Under the pieces are notes generated by a model. That model saw only the letters and a list, made by a program, of their open reading frames with translations. It had not been told where the DNA came from and searched no databases. Below, one piece after another: positions 1-8,401 of a DNA stretch of 64,000 nt (within the stretch, counting starts at the first letter, position 1; every line of letters starts with the position of its first letter). Origin of the DNA: Caballeronia catudaia (GTDB lineage: Bacteria; Pseudomonadota; Gammaproteobacteria; Burkholderiales; Burkholderiaceae); contig NZ_FCOF02000004.1 of assembly GCF_001544755.2 (NCBI RefSeq), positions 62,001 to 126,000 of the forward strand, read 5' to 3'. Position numbers and translations under genes: made by a program.

Positions 1-559
1 CGACGATAATAGCCTTTCCAGCCTCCCGAGCGGCGGAAATGAGATCCGCTGACCGGCGCAATGCACCCTTTGAATAGTCCGACAGAACGACCGCGTTGAC
101 GTCGCTGAGTTGTCGCTCAAAGGCAAGCTTCAACTCAGCGAAATTCCAATTCAGAAACTGATCTTCGAAGTCCGCTCTTATCAACTGTTGATGGCGAGAA
201 AGAATGCGAAGCTTTGTAATCGTGCGACTACCCTCGACGCGCTGCAACAGACATTCGACGCCACCGGCCTCCAGCATCTCTTCGAGTTGATCGGCCTGAG
301 CGTCCTGCCCAGCAAGGCCCAGAAGACGAGTGTGTGCGCCGAGGACGGCTGCGTTCAATGCTACGTTGCCAGCGCCCCCGATCCTCGTCTCGTCCATTTG
401 GACATGGACCACGGGAACAGGCGCTTCCGGTGAAATGCGAAGCGCCGGTCCGTGCCAGTATCGATCGAGCATGACATCGCCGACTACCAGGACGTGAGCT
501 TGCGAAAAATCGGGGAGTGTGAGCAGTGGCGGCTGATCCCTTGTCTGCGGCATGTTCAT
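1..559 (-). CDS. hldE: HldE/RfaE heptose-7-phosphate kinase domain (3' end missing)
   Basis: The reverse strand is open from ATG at 559 to the window edge, giving 186 residues with no stop. The product resembles the PfkB/ribokinase-like first domain of HldE (D-glycero-beta-D-manno-heptose-7-phosphate kinase), which works in the cytoplasm on the ADP-heptose pathway. Visible landmarks are VLVVGDVMLDRYWHGP near residue 25, the sugar-binding IGGAGNVALNAAVLG stretch near 60, LRILSRHQQLIRADFED near 125 and VLSDYSKGALR near 160. The start overlaps the gmhA stop as ATGA, so translation is probably coupled, and gmhA makes the substrate of this enzyme. A second in-frame ATG lies two codons later. Whether a C-terminal adenylyltransferase domain follows (HldE) or not (HldA) cannot be seen here. 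Confidence 0.9.
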   Translation of the reverse strand, partial: MNMPQTRDQPPLLTLPDFSQAHVLVVGDVMLDRYWHGPALRISPEAPVPVVHVQMDETRIGGAGNVALNAAVLGAHTRLLGLAGQDAQADQLEEMLEAGGVECLLQRVEGSRTITKLRILSRHQQLIRADFEDQFLNWNFAELKLAFERQLSDVNAVVLSDYSKGALRRSADLISAAREAGKAIIV

Positions 560-1143
560 GACTGCTCCACAGAGTGCGCCAGTCCGAGCGCCACTTCCAC
601 GGCACCGCAAATCGTGTGACCGATGAGGATGTGTGCTTCCTGAATACGTGCAGTGACGGACGACGGAACAATAATGCTCATGTCGCAGAGCTTCGCCAAC
701 TTCCCGCCCTCACGACCGAGGAGACCAATCGTATGAATGCCCATTTCTTTTGCATATTCCACCGCGCGCAATACATTCGCTGAATTGCCAGAAGTTGAAA
801 TACCGATCAGGGTATCGCCCTTGCGTCCAAGTGCAGCAATCTGTCTGCTGAAGACGTCATCGAAGGAATAGTCGTTACTGATGCAGGTAAGCGCGGAGGT
901 GTCCGTGGAAAGTGCCAGCGCAGGCAGCGGTCGGCGATCCTTGATGAACCGTCCGGTGAATTCGGCTGCCAAGTGCTGGCTATCGGCCGCTGAACCTCCG
1001 TTTCCGCACAGCATCAACTTCCCGTCATGGCGCATGGAAGTGGCAATGATGTCGATCGCTGCCCCGATCTCTTCGTTCAGACTCGCCAGCCTAGAGATCA
1101 TCGCAGCGTGCTCGTCTAGATTTGCCAGAAAAATACTTGACAT
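556..1143 (-). CDS. gmhA: Sedoheptulose-7-phosphate isomerase GmhA
   Basis: A 195-residue SIS-domain isomerase that converts sedoheptulose 7-phosphate to glycero-manno-heptose 7-phosphate, the first step of the heptose pathway for LPS core or capsule. The phosphosugar loop LCGNGGSAADSQHLAAEF spans residues 45-62, and the second loop GISTSGNS lies near 115. H57, E61, Q168 and H176 line up with the zinc/catalytic ligands of GmhA. Length is typical of the family. The ATG at 1143 follows a GGGAG ribosome site. It sits 21 bp after the glycosyltransferase gene and overlaps hldE, so the pathway order (isomerase, then kinase) is kept within one operon. Confidence 0.95.
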   Translation of the reverse strand: MSSIFLANLDEHAAMISRLASLNEEIGAAIDIIATSMRHDGKLMLCGNGGSAADSQHLAAEFTGRFIKDRRPLPALALSTDTSALTCISNDYSFDDVFSRQIAALGRKGDTLIGISTSGNSANVLRAVEYAKEMGIHTIGLLGREGGKLAKLCDMSIIVPSSVTARIQEAHILIGHTICGAVEVALGLAHSVEQS

Positions 1144-1164
1144 TTGGACTCCCGCTAATACCCG

Positions 1165-2268
1165 TTAAATAATGGAGTATTCGAGACGCAAGGCATTGAC
1201 CACTGCATCAACGCTTATTTTGTCCATCAGATACTCCGGCTTCTTCGGATACTCAAACCCCAAGTTCAGGTACATGCCCCCCTCTCTCTCCGATACGGCA
1301 AGAACACCTCTCTCTTTCGACACAGGCCCCCATCGCAAGGGATTGGTAGGGCCGTGCAAACTGATCATCGGGGTGTCCAGCATCGCGGATAGATGCATGA
1401 TTCCGGTGTTCACGCAGACTACGCAAGCCGCACGATTTATAATCTCTGCAATCCCCAGGAAACCGAACTTCGCCGCGGCATTGATCACCTGCCCACCGCC
1501 AATCTGCCTTCGCAAGTCCTCGGCGCGATCAGAGTCACCGGGGCCACCGGTGATCACAACCGTATAACCCTTCTCAATGAGTGTCCCAGCGAGGTTGCAC
1601 CAATAATTGAGCGGCCATTCCCGCATGGCACTGTTGGTACCCGACGCCCACGGATGAAAGACGACATACCTTTCGCTCGCAATACGCGGTGCCTCCGCTG
1701 CCTGAACGTCATTGGTGATCCGTGGAGATTCTCGCGACTCAACCCCCAACGGGCGCAACAGTTTCCTGAAATTGTCAACTTCATGCACATTACTATCGTG
1801 CTCGACACAAGCATCATAGGCATAGTGACGAAATTGCGAACGCGTCTTGAACCCGATCGTAAATTTCGACCTCGTGAGCGCAGCCAATATTGCCGATATT
1901 CTGGGCCATTGAGAGGTATCGATCAGGATGTCGACCTCGAACTCCCTCACCCGTCGAATCGCCATGAAGGGGTTCGTCACTGGAACGATGACAATTCTAT
2001 CGAAGCCCTTGAACAACTCGTATATTCCGGCATTACTTCTTGAAGCAAATACGACAACCTTCGAGACATTTGAAAGCCGTCTTATCTCGGATATCAAAAA
2101 CGACGATAGAATGGAATCGCCTATCGCGGCGAACGCGAAAATCCCTACCGTAGAGTAATCGGACGGGACGCTCCTTTTCTTAAATATCGCACCCAATACG
2201 TAGAGAAAGGCTCCTCCCAGAAAGAGATCGACCTTCTTCAACAGGCCCTGCCCGCGCTCGCTTTTCAT
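1165..2268 (-). CDS. Glycosyltransferase family 9 (heptosyltransferase-like)
   Basis: A GT9/GT-B fold protein of 367 residues, related to LPS heptosyltransferases that move heptose from ADP-heptose onto an acceptor at the inner face of the membrane. Support comes from the C-terminal half: VVFHPWASGTNSAMREWP, VVITGGPGDSDRAEDLR, then CVVCVNTGIMHLSAMLDTPMISLHGPTNPLRWGP, the usual nucleotide-sugar-binding signature. An open frame extends upstream to 2373 into the deacetylase gene, but ATG at 2268 is preferred because GGGGGG precedes it and residues before it look random. Acceptor specificity cannot be told. The adjacent gmhA and hldE make ADP-heptose a plausible donor. Confidence 0.85.
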   Translation of the reverse strand: MKSERGQGLLKKVDLFLGGAFLYVLGAIFKKRSVPSDYSTVGIFAFAAIGDSILSSFLISEIRRLSNVSKVVVFASRSNAGIYELFKGFDRIVIVPVTNPFMAIRRVREFEVDILIDTSQWPRISAILAALTRSKFTIGFKTRSQFRHYAYDACVEHDSNVHEVDNFRKLLRPLGVESRESPRITNDVQAAEAPRIASERYVVFHPWASGTNSAMREWPLNYWCNLAGTLIEKGYTVVITGGPGDSDRAEDLRRQIGGGQVINAAAKFGFLGIAEIINRAACVVCVNTGIMHLSAMLDTPMISLHGPTNPLRWGPVSKERGVLAVSEREGGMYLNLGFEYPKKPEYLMDKISVDAVVNALRLEYSII

Positions 2269-2335
2269 GTCCCCCCCGAGTGGGTTTTCAGCATGGCAAT
2301 GCAATGCACCGCGCTCGCCAGCCCTCGATCCCTGA

Positions 2336-3217
2336 TCAGAATTGTGGTGAATTTCCGGAAAAGTTGTGGGCATGGCGCAGGTATCGCAGGAACACCGGAA
2401 TGCCCGTCAGTTGCGCCGCAAACCACCACACGGCAGCATCGTCGTCTATGACGATCGTTTTGAGACGATACGGATCGCTGCGGCTATCGTTCCATCCAAG
2501 ATTGCAAGTGCGCGCCGTTTTGAAACCGGCTGCTTTCACGAACCGGATTTCGCGTTCGGTGAAATTGCCATTCGGATACGCAAAATGTTCACATTCGGTG
2601 CCGAGCATGGATTCGAGTTCCGACTTGCCAACCGAGATTTCCTCTTCGCAGTCGCGATCGTCGCAACGGGTCAAGATCGGATGAAAGCGCGTATGTGCCT
2701 GAAAATCAACGAACGGGCGCATCGTCTCGATCTGCGCCGTTGTCAGGCCCGTTCCTTCTCCCTCGTGCGCCTGCTGATACCCGTATTTTCCAAGCTCGGC
2801 GAGGCGCTCGACATTGCTCAGTCGCTTGAGTCTTTCGATGCCGGCTAGTTTGGCGGCGGGATGAAGCCACCAGTGCATGGTGGGTCGACCGACGAATTGG
2901 CTGCAGAGAAAAAGTGTTGGACGCACATTATGTTTGATGAACACCGGCAACAAGTCCGCGTTCCCCACTGCGCCGTCATCGAGTGTGATCGCGGCCCGAG
3001 GCCGCCCATTTCCTGGCGAAGCCACCTGACTAAGCGGGACAAAATCGCAAAAGGATTTCAAATATGTCAGATGGTCATCCAGCGTGTCGGGTCTGGGATC
3101 GTGATATAGAAGAACCGCGACGCGGTCGCGCCATAGGAGTTGCCGCAATGCGCGGTCGAACCTGAACGTCGTAATGCCGCGCGCCAGTACTCTTTGTAAG
3201 GTTCTCTTAGCAATCAT
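2336..3217 (-). CDS. Polysaccharide deacetylase family (NodB domain)
   Basis: A 293-residue carbohydrate esterase family 4-like protein. NodB motifs are recognisable: VAVLLYHDPRP near residue 35, AAITLDDGA (motif 1, T(L/F)DDG), FQAHTRFHPILT (motif 2, H-T-x-x-H-P) and FAYPNGNF (motif 3). The Asp-Asp and His-x3-His metal ligands are present, so it is probably active, removing N-acetyl groups from a surface or secreted glycan. No clear signal peptide is seen. A GTG 14 codons upstream (3259) is possible, but ATG at 3217 is the more natural start, with a weak GGAACGAGA site. It is first in the operon with the GT9 gene, gmhA and hldE. Substrate unknown. Confidence 0.85.
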   Translation of the reverse strand: MIAKRTLQRVLARGITTFRFDRALRQLLWRDRVAVLLYHDPRPDTLDDHLTYLKSFCDFVPLSQVASPGNGRPRAAITLDDGAVGNADLLPVFIKHNVRPTLFLCSQFVGRPTMHWWLHPAAKLAGIERLKRLSNVERLAELGKYGYQQAHEGEGTGLTTAQIETMRPFVDFQAHTRFHPILTRCDDRDCEEEISVGKSELESMLGTECEHFAYPNGNFTEREIRFVKAAGFKTARTCNLGWNDSRSDPYRLKTIVIDDDAAVWWFAAQLTGIPVFLRYLRHAHNFSGNSPQF

Positions 3218-3287
3218 GTTGTTCTCGTTCCGTCGTGAAAGGCTAGCGTAGTTCCGCACCGCGGCAACCGCCCCTCGATAATGCGTG

Positions 3288-4268
3288 TCAGCTTATGCTT
3301 CCCGCTCGTTTCCGGGCGCGATATTCGGTAGGCGACATGGAGAACTGCTTTCTGAACAATTTCGATAGCCGCTCCCCACTGCTAAGACCGGTTCGTCGAG
3401 CGATCTTGTCAATGGGAAGCTCGCTGTTCGCCAGTAGTTCGCAACTGAGTTTCAGGCGCGCATTCAATAAGTACTGTGAGGGCGTAAGCCCCATCTGACG
3501 CTTGAAATGGCGAGAGAAGTTTCGCCCACTCATCGCGGCAGTGTGCGCAGCGTCGATTACCGAAACCGGTTTGCCGCAATTGCGCTCCAACCAGCGAGCG
3601 GATTCCTGCGTTTTCTCAGCGGCGGTCGGCGTGCCTATCTCGCTCAACATAATAGAGAGATGTTGATTATCGAGAAGACGTTCGGCGGCCGACGATGCGA
3701 TACCGTAGCCGAGATCTCGCTTTAGCCGGCGCAGCGCATACATCAAGGCATAGATGCGCTCGTCCCTGGGTCGAGTGGGGCAATCCTGCGCGAACACATC
3801 GCGTCCGAGCGCAGCACACGTTTCGCATGACAGACCTGCGGCCGTCAGGAGCGCATGCCCGCTGCCCAGCGCACTTATGGCGGCGCTTTCGGAGCAGATC
3901 GTTTTCAGCAATCCAATTAGCGCATCGTCTGACGACGCGTCAGTCACTCCGGGTCCGCCAGCAATATACAACGCTTCGAAAGCGTCCGATCGTTGTGCGT
4001 CCAATCGTTCTGTGCAAATGCGGATGGACGACGAGCAGGCGACTATTCCTCCGCGGGCCGACATGATCGAGGCTCTATAGGATAGACGCTGCCCTTTCGT
4101 TGTCTCTTGCAATTCGTTTGCGATGTGTAGTGTTTCTATCAGCGTGCCGACCCCGACAAGAGAAAACCCTTCATATATGACGATTCCAATATGCTTCACT
4201 ACTGGTCCGCCGAACGTTTCCAATTCACTGCCTAAGTCTGCATCGGAATAGGGGATAGCGTGAGACAT
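3288..4268 (-). CDS. GlxA-type regulator: DJ-1/PfpI domain plus AraC HTH (copy 1)
   Basis: A 326-residue cytoplasmic transcription factor. Residues about 25-190 form a DJ-1/PfpI-like amidotransferase fold (HIGIVIYEGFSLVGVGTLIETLHIANEL, then ALYIAGGPGVTDA). Residues about 220-320 carry two AraC helix-turn-helix units ending RTGLSSGERLSKLFRKQFSMSPTEYRARKR. The usual nucleophile position has Gly (SALGSGHALL) instead of Cys, so the N-terminal domain probably senses rather than catalyses. It is closely related to the protein encoded at 4965-5942. It lies just upstream of, and codirectional with, the deacetylase/heptose operon, which makes that operon a candidate target (inference). ATG at 4268 is preceded by AGAGGAATT at somewhat long spacing. 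Confidence 0.85.
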   Translation of the reverse strand: MSHAIPYSDADLGSELETFGGPVVKHIGIVIYEGFSLVGVGTLIETLHIANELQETTKGQRLSYRASIMSARGGIVACSSSIRICTERLDAQRSDAFEALYIAGGPGVTDASSDDALIGLLKTICSESAAISALGSGHALLTAAGLSCETCAALGRDVFAQDCPTRPRDERIYALMYALRRLKRDLGYGIASSAAERLLDNQHLSIMLSEIGTPTAAEKTQESARWLERNCGKPVSVIDAAHTAAMSGRNFSRHFKRQMGLTPSQYLLNARLKLSCELLANSELPIDKIARRTGLSSGERLSKLFRKQFSMSPTEYRARKRAGSIS

Positions 4269-4964
4269 AGCCGTGAATTCCTCTTAGGTTCTTCTTAATG
4301 GCGGAAGTGTCCATCAGCCCATGTCCCTTCGAACGGACAAGGGGGATGCGGCCCATCACTACATCGTGGCGGAATAGATCAGGAATCTGTCCGAAAGGGA
4401 CAGTCCGATACTGCATCGCCGCCGGATTGAGGTGTTGCATGACAGATCAATCTCATCGGCAGATAGGGCTGGTTATCTTCCTCCGTTGAACCGATATAAA
4501 GCAGACCCACTAGCGTTCACGTTTGACTGCAGTGCTAACGAACGTACGAAAACGGAATGCGTTGACATCAAATATATTTACCCGTTCGACGACATGGACT
4601 GCTAAACGAATGAAATGGGGACTTCGTACTTTTTATTGCTGTGCGCAAGCGAAAGCCTAGTCCAAAACCGACGGGTTCGGTACCGTCGATACGCGGATAT
4701 GTGGCGTAACGCACGGTTCTTTCTACCGTCTGGCATACCTTTTGTCAGGTGAGAAAAGTTTCTGCGGACTCTGAAGAAGAATAAATACCATTCAGGACAG
4801 CAAATGAACTTTATTATCAACAACGCACTTGTCCGTGTAACGCGCTCGCATATCTTCTGACCGCGACCCCTTCCGCCCCCGAGCTTGAAAAAGAACGGCA
4901 GTGCTGATCATCTTGAATCTCAGTCACGATACTTCGCTGCGCCCTATTGAGCCATTTGCGTCCG
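4269..4964. other. AT-rich intergenic region between the two GlxA-type regulators
   Basis: About 700 bp without a convincing gene. Composition is clearly AT-richer than the window average. One TTGACA followed by an AT-rich run (about 4563-4582) could be a plus-strand promoter, and an 18-codon frame with an AGGACA site occurs at 4804-4860, but neither is strong. The region probably holds the promoter of the regulator ending at 3288. Confidence 0.5.
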
Positions 4965-5942
4965 TCAATAGTTCTGTCGACTCTGTGTCCGGAATTCGGT
5001 GGGCGACATCGAGAACTCCTTGCGGAACAGCTTGGACAGCCGCTCTCCGTTGCTTAGGCCGGTGCTGCGAGCGATCTTGTCCACCGGAAGCTCACTGCTC
5101 GCGAGCAGCTTGCATGTCAGGTCGAGTCGCGCGCGAAGGAGATACCTCGATGGCGTGACACCGATTTCCCGCTTAAAAAGGCGCACGAAATTACGCTCGC
5201 TCATCGAAGACATCCGCGCAGCATCGACCACGGATATCGGTTTCGCGCAGTTCTGCAGGAGCCAGCGCGCCGATGCACTGACCTTTTTCGCGAGCGTCGC
5301 CGTCTGCGTCTCCTCGAAATCGGCGGCCAGGGCGATGTCTGCGCCCGAGCCAACGCGGTCGGCCACGCGCACCGCCATTTCGCGACCCAAGTCCTTCTTC
5401 AGGAGTGCGAGCGAGCTCATCAATGCCTGATCGGGAATGGGAGCCGGTCGCGATCCGATGAAAGGCTCCCCTTTCGCCGGAAGCAAGTTAGTTTGCCGCA
5501 CGCCGGCGGCCGACAACAACACGTTCCCGTTGCCGATCGCCGTGATGGTGGCGCTCTTGGCACAGAGCCTGCGCAGCAGGTCGATGAAGGACGCGTCGGC
5601 CGAGGCCCGTGCAACGCCATTTCCGCCGGCAACGAACAGTGTGTCGAGCCGGTCGAACGCCTGGGCTCCCGGCTGCTCGGTCCAAACCGACATCGATGAT
5701 GAACAGGAAACCGTACCGCCATGCGCCGAGATCAGATTCACGCGATAAGTCAATCCGCCCTTCGAACCTTCGCACTGCAACTCATTGGCAACGTGAAGTG
5801 CTTCTGCGAGCATGCCGGCAGCGAGCAGCGGAAATCCGTCGTACAAAACAATGCCGACATCTTTGACGGTGCCTGTGTGCTGCATCAGTCGAATGTCGTT
5901 GCACGGGCCGGTCACACTTTCGATAGAAGGTGGAGTTGACAT
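4965..5942 (-). CDS. GlxA-type regulator: DJ-1/PfpI domain plus AraC HTH (copy 2)
   Basis: A 325-residue paralogue of the protein encoded at 3288-4268, with the same layout: DJ-1/PfpI-like sensor (DVGIVLYDGFPLLAAGMLAEALHVANEL, TLFVAGGNGVA) and a C-terminal AraC HTH pair (STGLSNGERLSKLFRKEFSMSPTEFR). The C-terminal halves are much more alike than the middle sections, so DNA recognition may be shared while ligand sensing has diverged. The nucleophile position again lacks Cys (TAIGNGNVLL). ATG at 5942 follows GGAGG with 7 bp spacing, a better start context than copy 1. The pair probably arose by tandem duplication. Target genes are unknown. Confidence 0.85.
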   Translation of the reverse strand: MSTPPSIESVTGPCNDIRLMQHTGTVKDVGIVLYDGFPLLAAGMLAEALHVANELQCEGSKGGLTYRVNLISAHGGTVSCSSSMSVWTEQPGAQAFDRLDTLFVAGGNGVARASADASFIDLLRRLCAKSATITAIGNGNVLLSAAGVRQTNLLPAKGEPFIGSRPAPIPDQALMSSLALLKKDLGREMAVRVADRVGSGADIALAADFEETQTATLAKKVSASARWLLQNCAKPISVVDAARMSSMSERNFVRLFKREIGVTPSRYLLRARLDLTCKLLASSELPVDKIARSTGLSNGERLSKLFRKEFSMSPTEFRTQSRQNY

Positions 5943-6489
5943 GACGAAGCCTCCAATTCAATTCTTTCTTAATTGTTGGTGTGGGATGCTCAAGTCGCCA
6001 GCAACCCTCGATAGCGCGTCACATGCTTCCACCTGTAAGAATACAGGCTAGAAAAAATTGCGTCGATAGTATCGATTAAATAGACATCCATATGAAAAAA
6101 CGCCCGATGCGGATCGGGCGTTGTATAAATCGCACGTTCGCATAACGCACGCGAACGCGCTGCCGAGGATGGATGACTGCCAGTTGATTTGATCTTATGC
6201 TAAGAGCCATCCCAGTTTGGCGCACGATTGATTGAGATAACGCGTGATCGCCCCAGAGACGAATGGCACGCCAAAGCCACGGAGTGCGAACTAATTTCTT
6301 GGATCTCTCGCTGAGAACTAGGATAGGGGTTGCTGCCTCTCGCGGTTCGGCCGAGGAACCGTATTCAATCGGGAGAATGGCTGGAGCGACTCGGGAAAAA
6401 ACAGGGATCCGAATCCAGACCTCTACACGCCCCAAGCACCACGTCAAAAAAATTTCACCCAAAATCTCCCACAGGGCGAAACTTTCCCC
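5943..6489. other. Intergenic region upstream of tRNA-Val
   Basis: About 550 bp between the second regulator and the tRNA promoter. A 128-codon minus-strand frame (6076-6462) has no recognisable features and runs through a terminator, so it is not called as a gene. The only strong structure is the minus-strand terminator at 6096-6121. Confidence 0.5.
6096..6121 (-). terminator. Intrinsic terminator (minus strand) without an obvious gene
   Basis: CGCCCGAT-GCGG-ATCGGGCG forms a perfect 8-bp stem with a 4-nt loop. Read on the minus strand it is followed by six T residues. No convincing minus-strand gene lies immediately upstream. Confidence 0.8.
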
Positions 6490-6495
6490 TATAAT
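6490..6495 (+). promoter_or_regulatory. -10 element of the tRNA-Val promoter
   Basis: A consensus TATAAT sits 14 bp before the mature tRNA 5' end. No good TTGACA is present at 17 bp, so the -35 box is weak. Confidence 0.65.
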
Positions 6496-6508
6496 TCGCG
6501 CCTTCTGT

Positions 6509-6585
6509 AGGCTCGTAGCTCAGCTGGTTAGAGCACCACCTTGACATGGTGGGGGTCGTTGGTTCGAGTCCAATCGAGCCTACCA
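6509..6585 (+). tRNA. tRNA-Val (anticodon GAC)
   Basis: A 77-nt cloverleaf. Acceptor AGGCTCG pairs with CGAGCCT, followed by encoded ACCA. The D arm is GCTCAGCTGGTTAGAGC. The anticodon stem CCACC/GGTGG encloses loop TTGACAT, giving anticodon GAC (Val, codon GUC). The T arm contains GGTTCGAGTCC. It is transcribed from the TATAAT box just upstream and ends at a hairpin. The AT-rich block to its left raises the question of past integration at this tRNA, but no integrase or duplicated 3' end was seen. Confidence 0.95.
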
Positions 6586-6600
6586 ACGCATATATGTTCA

Positions 6601-6637
6601 AACGCACCGCCGCGATTTCTATCGCCGCGGTGCGTTT
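6601..6637 (+). terminator. Terminator after tRNA-Val
   Basis: AACGCACCGC pairs with GCGGTGCGTT, with a further CGAT/ATCG pairing inside, then TTTT. It lies 15 nt after the tRNA CCA end. The stem can also act for the small membrane gene that converges from the right. Confidence 0.8.
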
Positions 6638-6671
6638 TCATTCGCGCGCGGGTTTCAACCGGCGCGTCGAC

Positions 6672-6890
6672 TCAGTCCCAGCAATTTCGGAACGCCACAG
6701 CGACGATCACCGGCACGGTGAGCACGAGCGGAATGGCGAAGTAAGGGATTTCCAGGTGGACAATCCACGTGTAGATCAGCCAGCCGACGCCCAGCACGAG
6801 CGTGGCCAGCCCGATAAGCGCCGTCAGCACGTTGAGCATGCGCGGCGACATCCGTTTAGCAGGGACTTCTTTGCTCGAAGGAGTTTCCAT
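6672..6890 (-). CDS. Small two-helix membrane protein, function unknown
   Basis: A 72-residue protein. After a short basic N-terminus (about 18 residues), two hydrophobic helices follow: about 20-42 (LTALIGLATLVLGVGWLIYTW) and 48-68 (IPYFAIPLVLTVPVIVAVAF). No family is recognised. It lies 82 bp downstream of the DUF3100 gene on the same strand, so it may be the last gene of that operon. No good ribosome site precedes ATG 6890, which lowers certainty. Confidence 0.55.
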   Translation of the reverse strand: METPSSKEVPAKRMSPRMLNVLTALIGLATLVLGVGWLIYTWIVHLEIPYFAIPLVLTVPVIVAVAFRNCWD

Positions 6891-6972
6891 GGCGGCGGGC
6901 GCATTCGAGCGCGAGACAAGTACAACTCGATTTTATACCGCACTGCCCGCCGCCGTACTGCCGCCGTCTCGC

Positions 6973-8313
6973 TCAGATGTGGAACAGTTGCGCCACCAGC
7001 GCCGCGCCCAGAAACGTCCCGGCGTTCGCCACGAAGGACACCAGCACGATGCGCCAGCCGAGCCGCCGGAACGCCGGAATGTCCTTGGCAATTGAAAGCC
7101 CGGCGAAGGTCAGCATCGGCGTCGTCACGCCGAGGAAGTCGTTTTGCGCGCTCAGCGTCGCGATCTGCGCGCCCCACGGGCACCACGGCGAGGTCAGGAA
7201 CATCGCCACGATCGACACCCAGCAGACCGCCGGAATCTTGCGCCCGGTCGCCTGCGCGAGCGCATCGCCGACGATCGTCGCGAGCACCATCACCGCCATG
7301 CCGGGCAGACCTTGCAGCGGCGTCGTGCCGTGCGTGATCCAGTCGGCGACGAGCGCCATCGCCGCCGTCACGCCCCATGCAAGCATCTTGCCGCCGTAAC
7401 CGAGATGCGGCGCCTCGGTCTTCACATCGCCCAGTTTCGGCGCCGACGAATCCGCCTCCCGCGCGCTCGACGCCTTCGTCGTGCGGCCGATCAGCGGCTC
7501 CAGCAGCCGATAACCCCACACCGCCATCGGCAGGGAGATGAACAGCGTGAAATACGTGCCGATGGTCGTCGTGATCAGATTGCTCGCCGCCGCGAACGTC
7601 AGCACGGATTTCGCCGTTTCCGGGTCTTGCTGCGCCGCGATCGCGCCCGATGCCGCCGCCATCATGCTGCCCGAACCGACGCCCGAGCCCATCGCGAGCG
7701 CGAGCGGGTGAAAGATATGCAAGCTAGCGACGAAGCCCGCGAAAATAGCGATGAACACTGCGCCGAACACCGTGCCGGTCAGATATTCGGCGAGCACGCC
7801 GCGCCCTTCCGCCGAATCCATGCCGTATTTCTCGCCGATGATCGCAAGGCTCGGCTCGCGCCCGACCGAAAACGTCGCACCGATCGCTTCGCGCTTGATG
7901 CCGAGCAAAAGCGCGAGCGGCAAGCCGAGCAGAATCGTACCGACGAAATGGCCGAGTTCCTGGAACGCGAGCGCCCAGCCCGCGGCGGCGAGCTTGGGCA
8001 ACGCGCTGCCGACCATCAGCCCGAGCTTCGAGACGAACAGCAGAAGCGCTGGCTGAAGGATGGCCGCGGCATAGAACTGGCTGCGCACGTCGAGCCGCGC
8101 GGGGCTCTTCCAGCGCTCGGAGACCAGCCCGAGCGCGGCGCCGAGCAGAAGCGCCCAGATCATCGGCAGCAGAACGACTTTGCCCGGGCCGATCTTGAAC
8201 GTGAACGAGCCGATGAACTCCGCGATCAACAGAATGATCGCCGCATAAAAAAAGAGCTTCGCGGTTCTCAGTCCGCTTCCATCCGCGCGATCCGCGCTCA
8301 ACGTGCTTTGCAT
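6973..8313 (-). CDS. DUF3100 family integral membrane protein (putative transporter)
   Basis: A 446-residue inner-membrane protein with roughly ten hydrophobic segments (AKLFFYAAIILLIAEFIGSF at 18-37, VVLLPMIWALLLGAALGLV near 45, and more through the C-terminus). Gly/Ser-rich re-entrant-like stretches such as AMGSGVGSGSMMAAASGAI lie near residue 210, reminiscent of carboxylate or amino-acid permeases. It resembles DUF3100 proteins, which have no established substrate. ATG at 8313 is chosen over an upstream frame extension because AGGGGGA precedes it. It follows the aldehyde dehydrogenase by 88 bp, so it probably imports or exports the compound handled by the two dehydrogenases. Confidence 0.75.
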   Translation of the reverse strand: MQSTLSADRADGSGLRTAKLFFYAAIILLIAEFIGSFTFKIGPGKVVLLPMIWALLLGAALGLVSERWKSPARLDVRSQFYAAAILQPALLLFVSKLGLMVGSALPKLAAAGWALAFQELGHFVGTILLGLPLALLLGIKREAIGATFSVGREPSLAIIGEKYGMDSAEGRGVLAEYLTGTVFGAVFIAIFAGFVASLHIFHPLALAMGSGVGSGSMMAAASGAIAAQQDPETAKSVLTFAAASNLITTTIGTYFTLFISLPMAVWGYRLLEPLIGRTTKASSAREADSSAPKLGDVKTEAPHLGYGGKMLAWGVTAAMALVADWITHGTTPLQGLPGMAVMVLATIVGDALAQATGRKIPAVCWVSIVAMFLTSPWCPWGAQIATLSAQNDFLGVTTPMLTFAGLSIAKDIPAFRRLGWRIVLVSFVANAGTFLGAALVAQLFHI

Positions 8314-8401
8314 TGTCTCGTCCCCCTCGTATGCCCGCGCGATGACGCAGCAACGCGCGGGCGCTTTGGTCATAAACAGATCATAGATAGGTCATGACCA
8401 G

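Noticed and set aside
4804..4860. 18-codon plus-strand frame with an AGGACA site in the AT-rich spacer
   Set aside because: Too short and unsupported; such frames are expected by chance in AT-rich DNA.
6076..6462. 128-codon minus-strand frame
   Set aside because: No recognisable motif, no ribosome site, no codon bias, and it reads through the terminator at 6096-6121.
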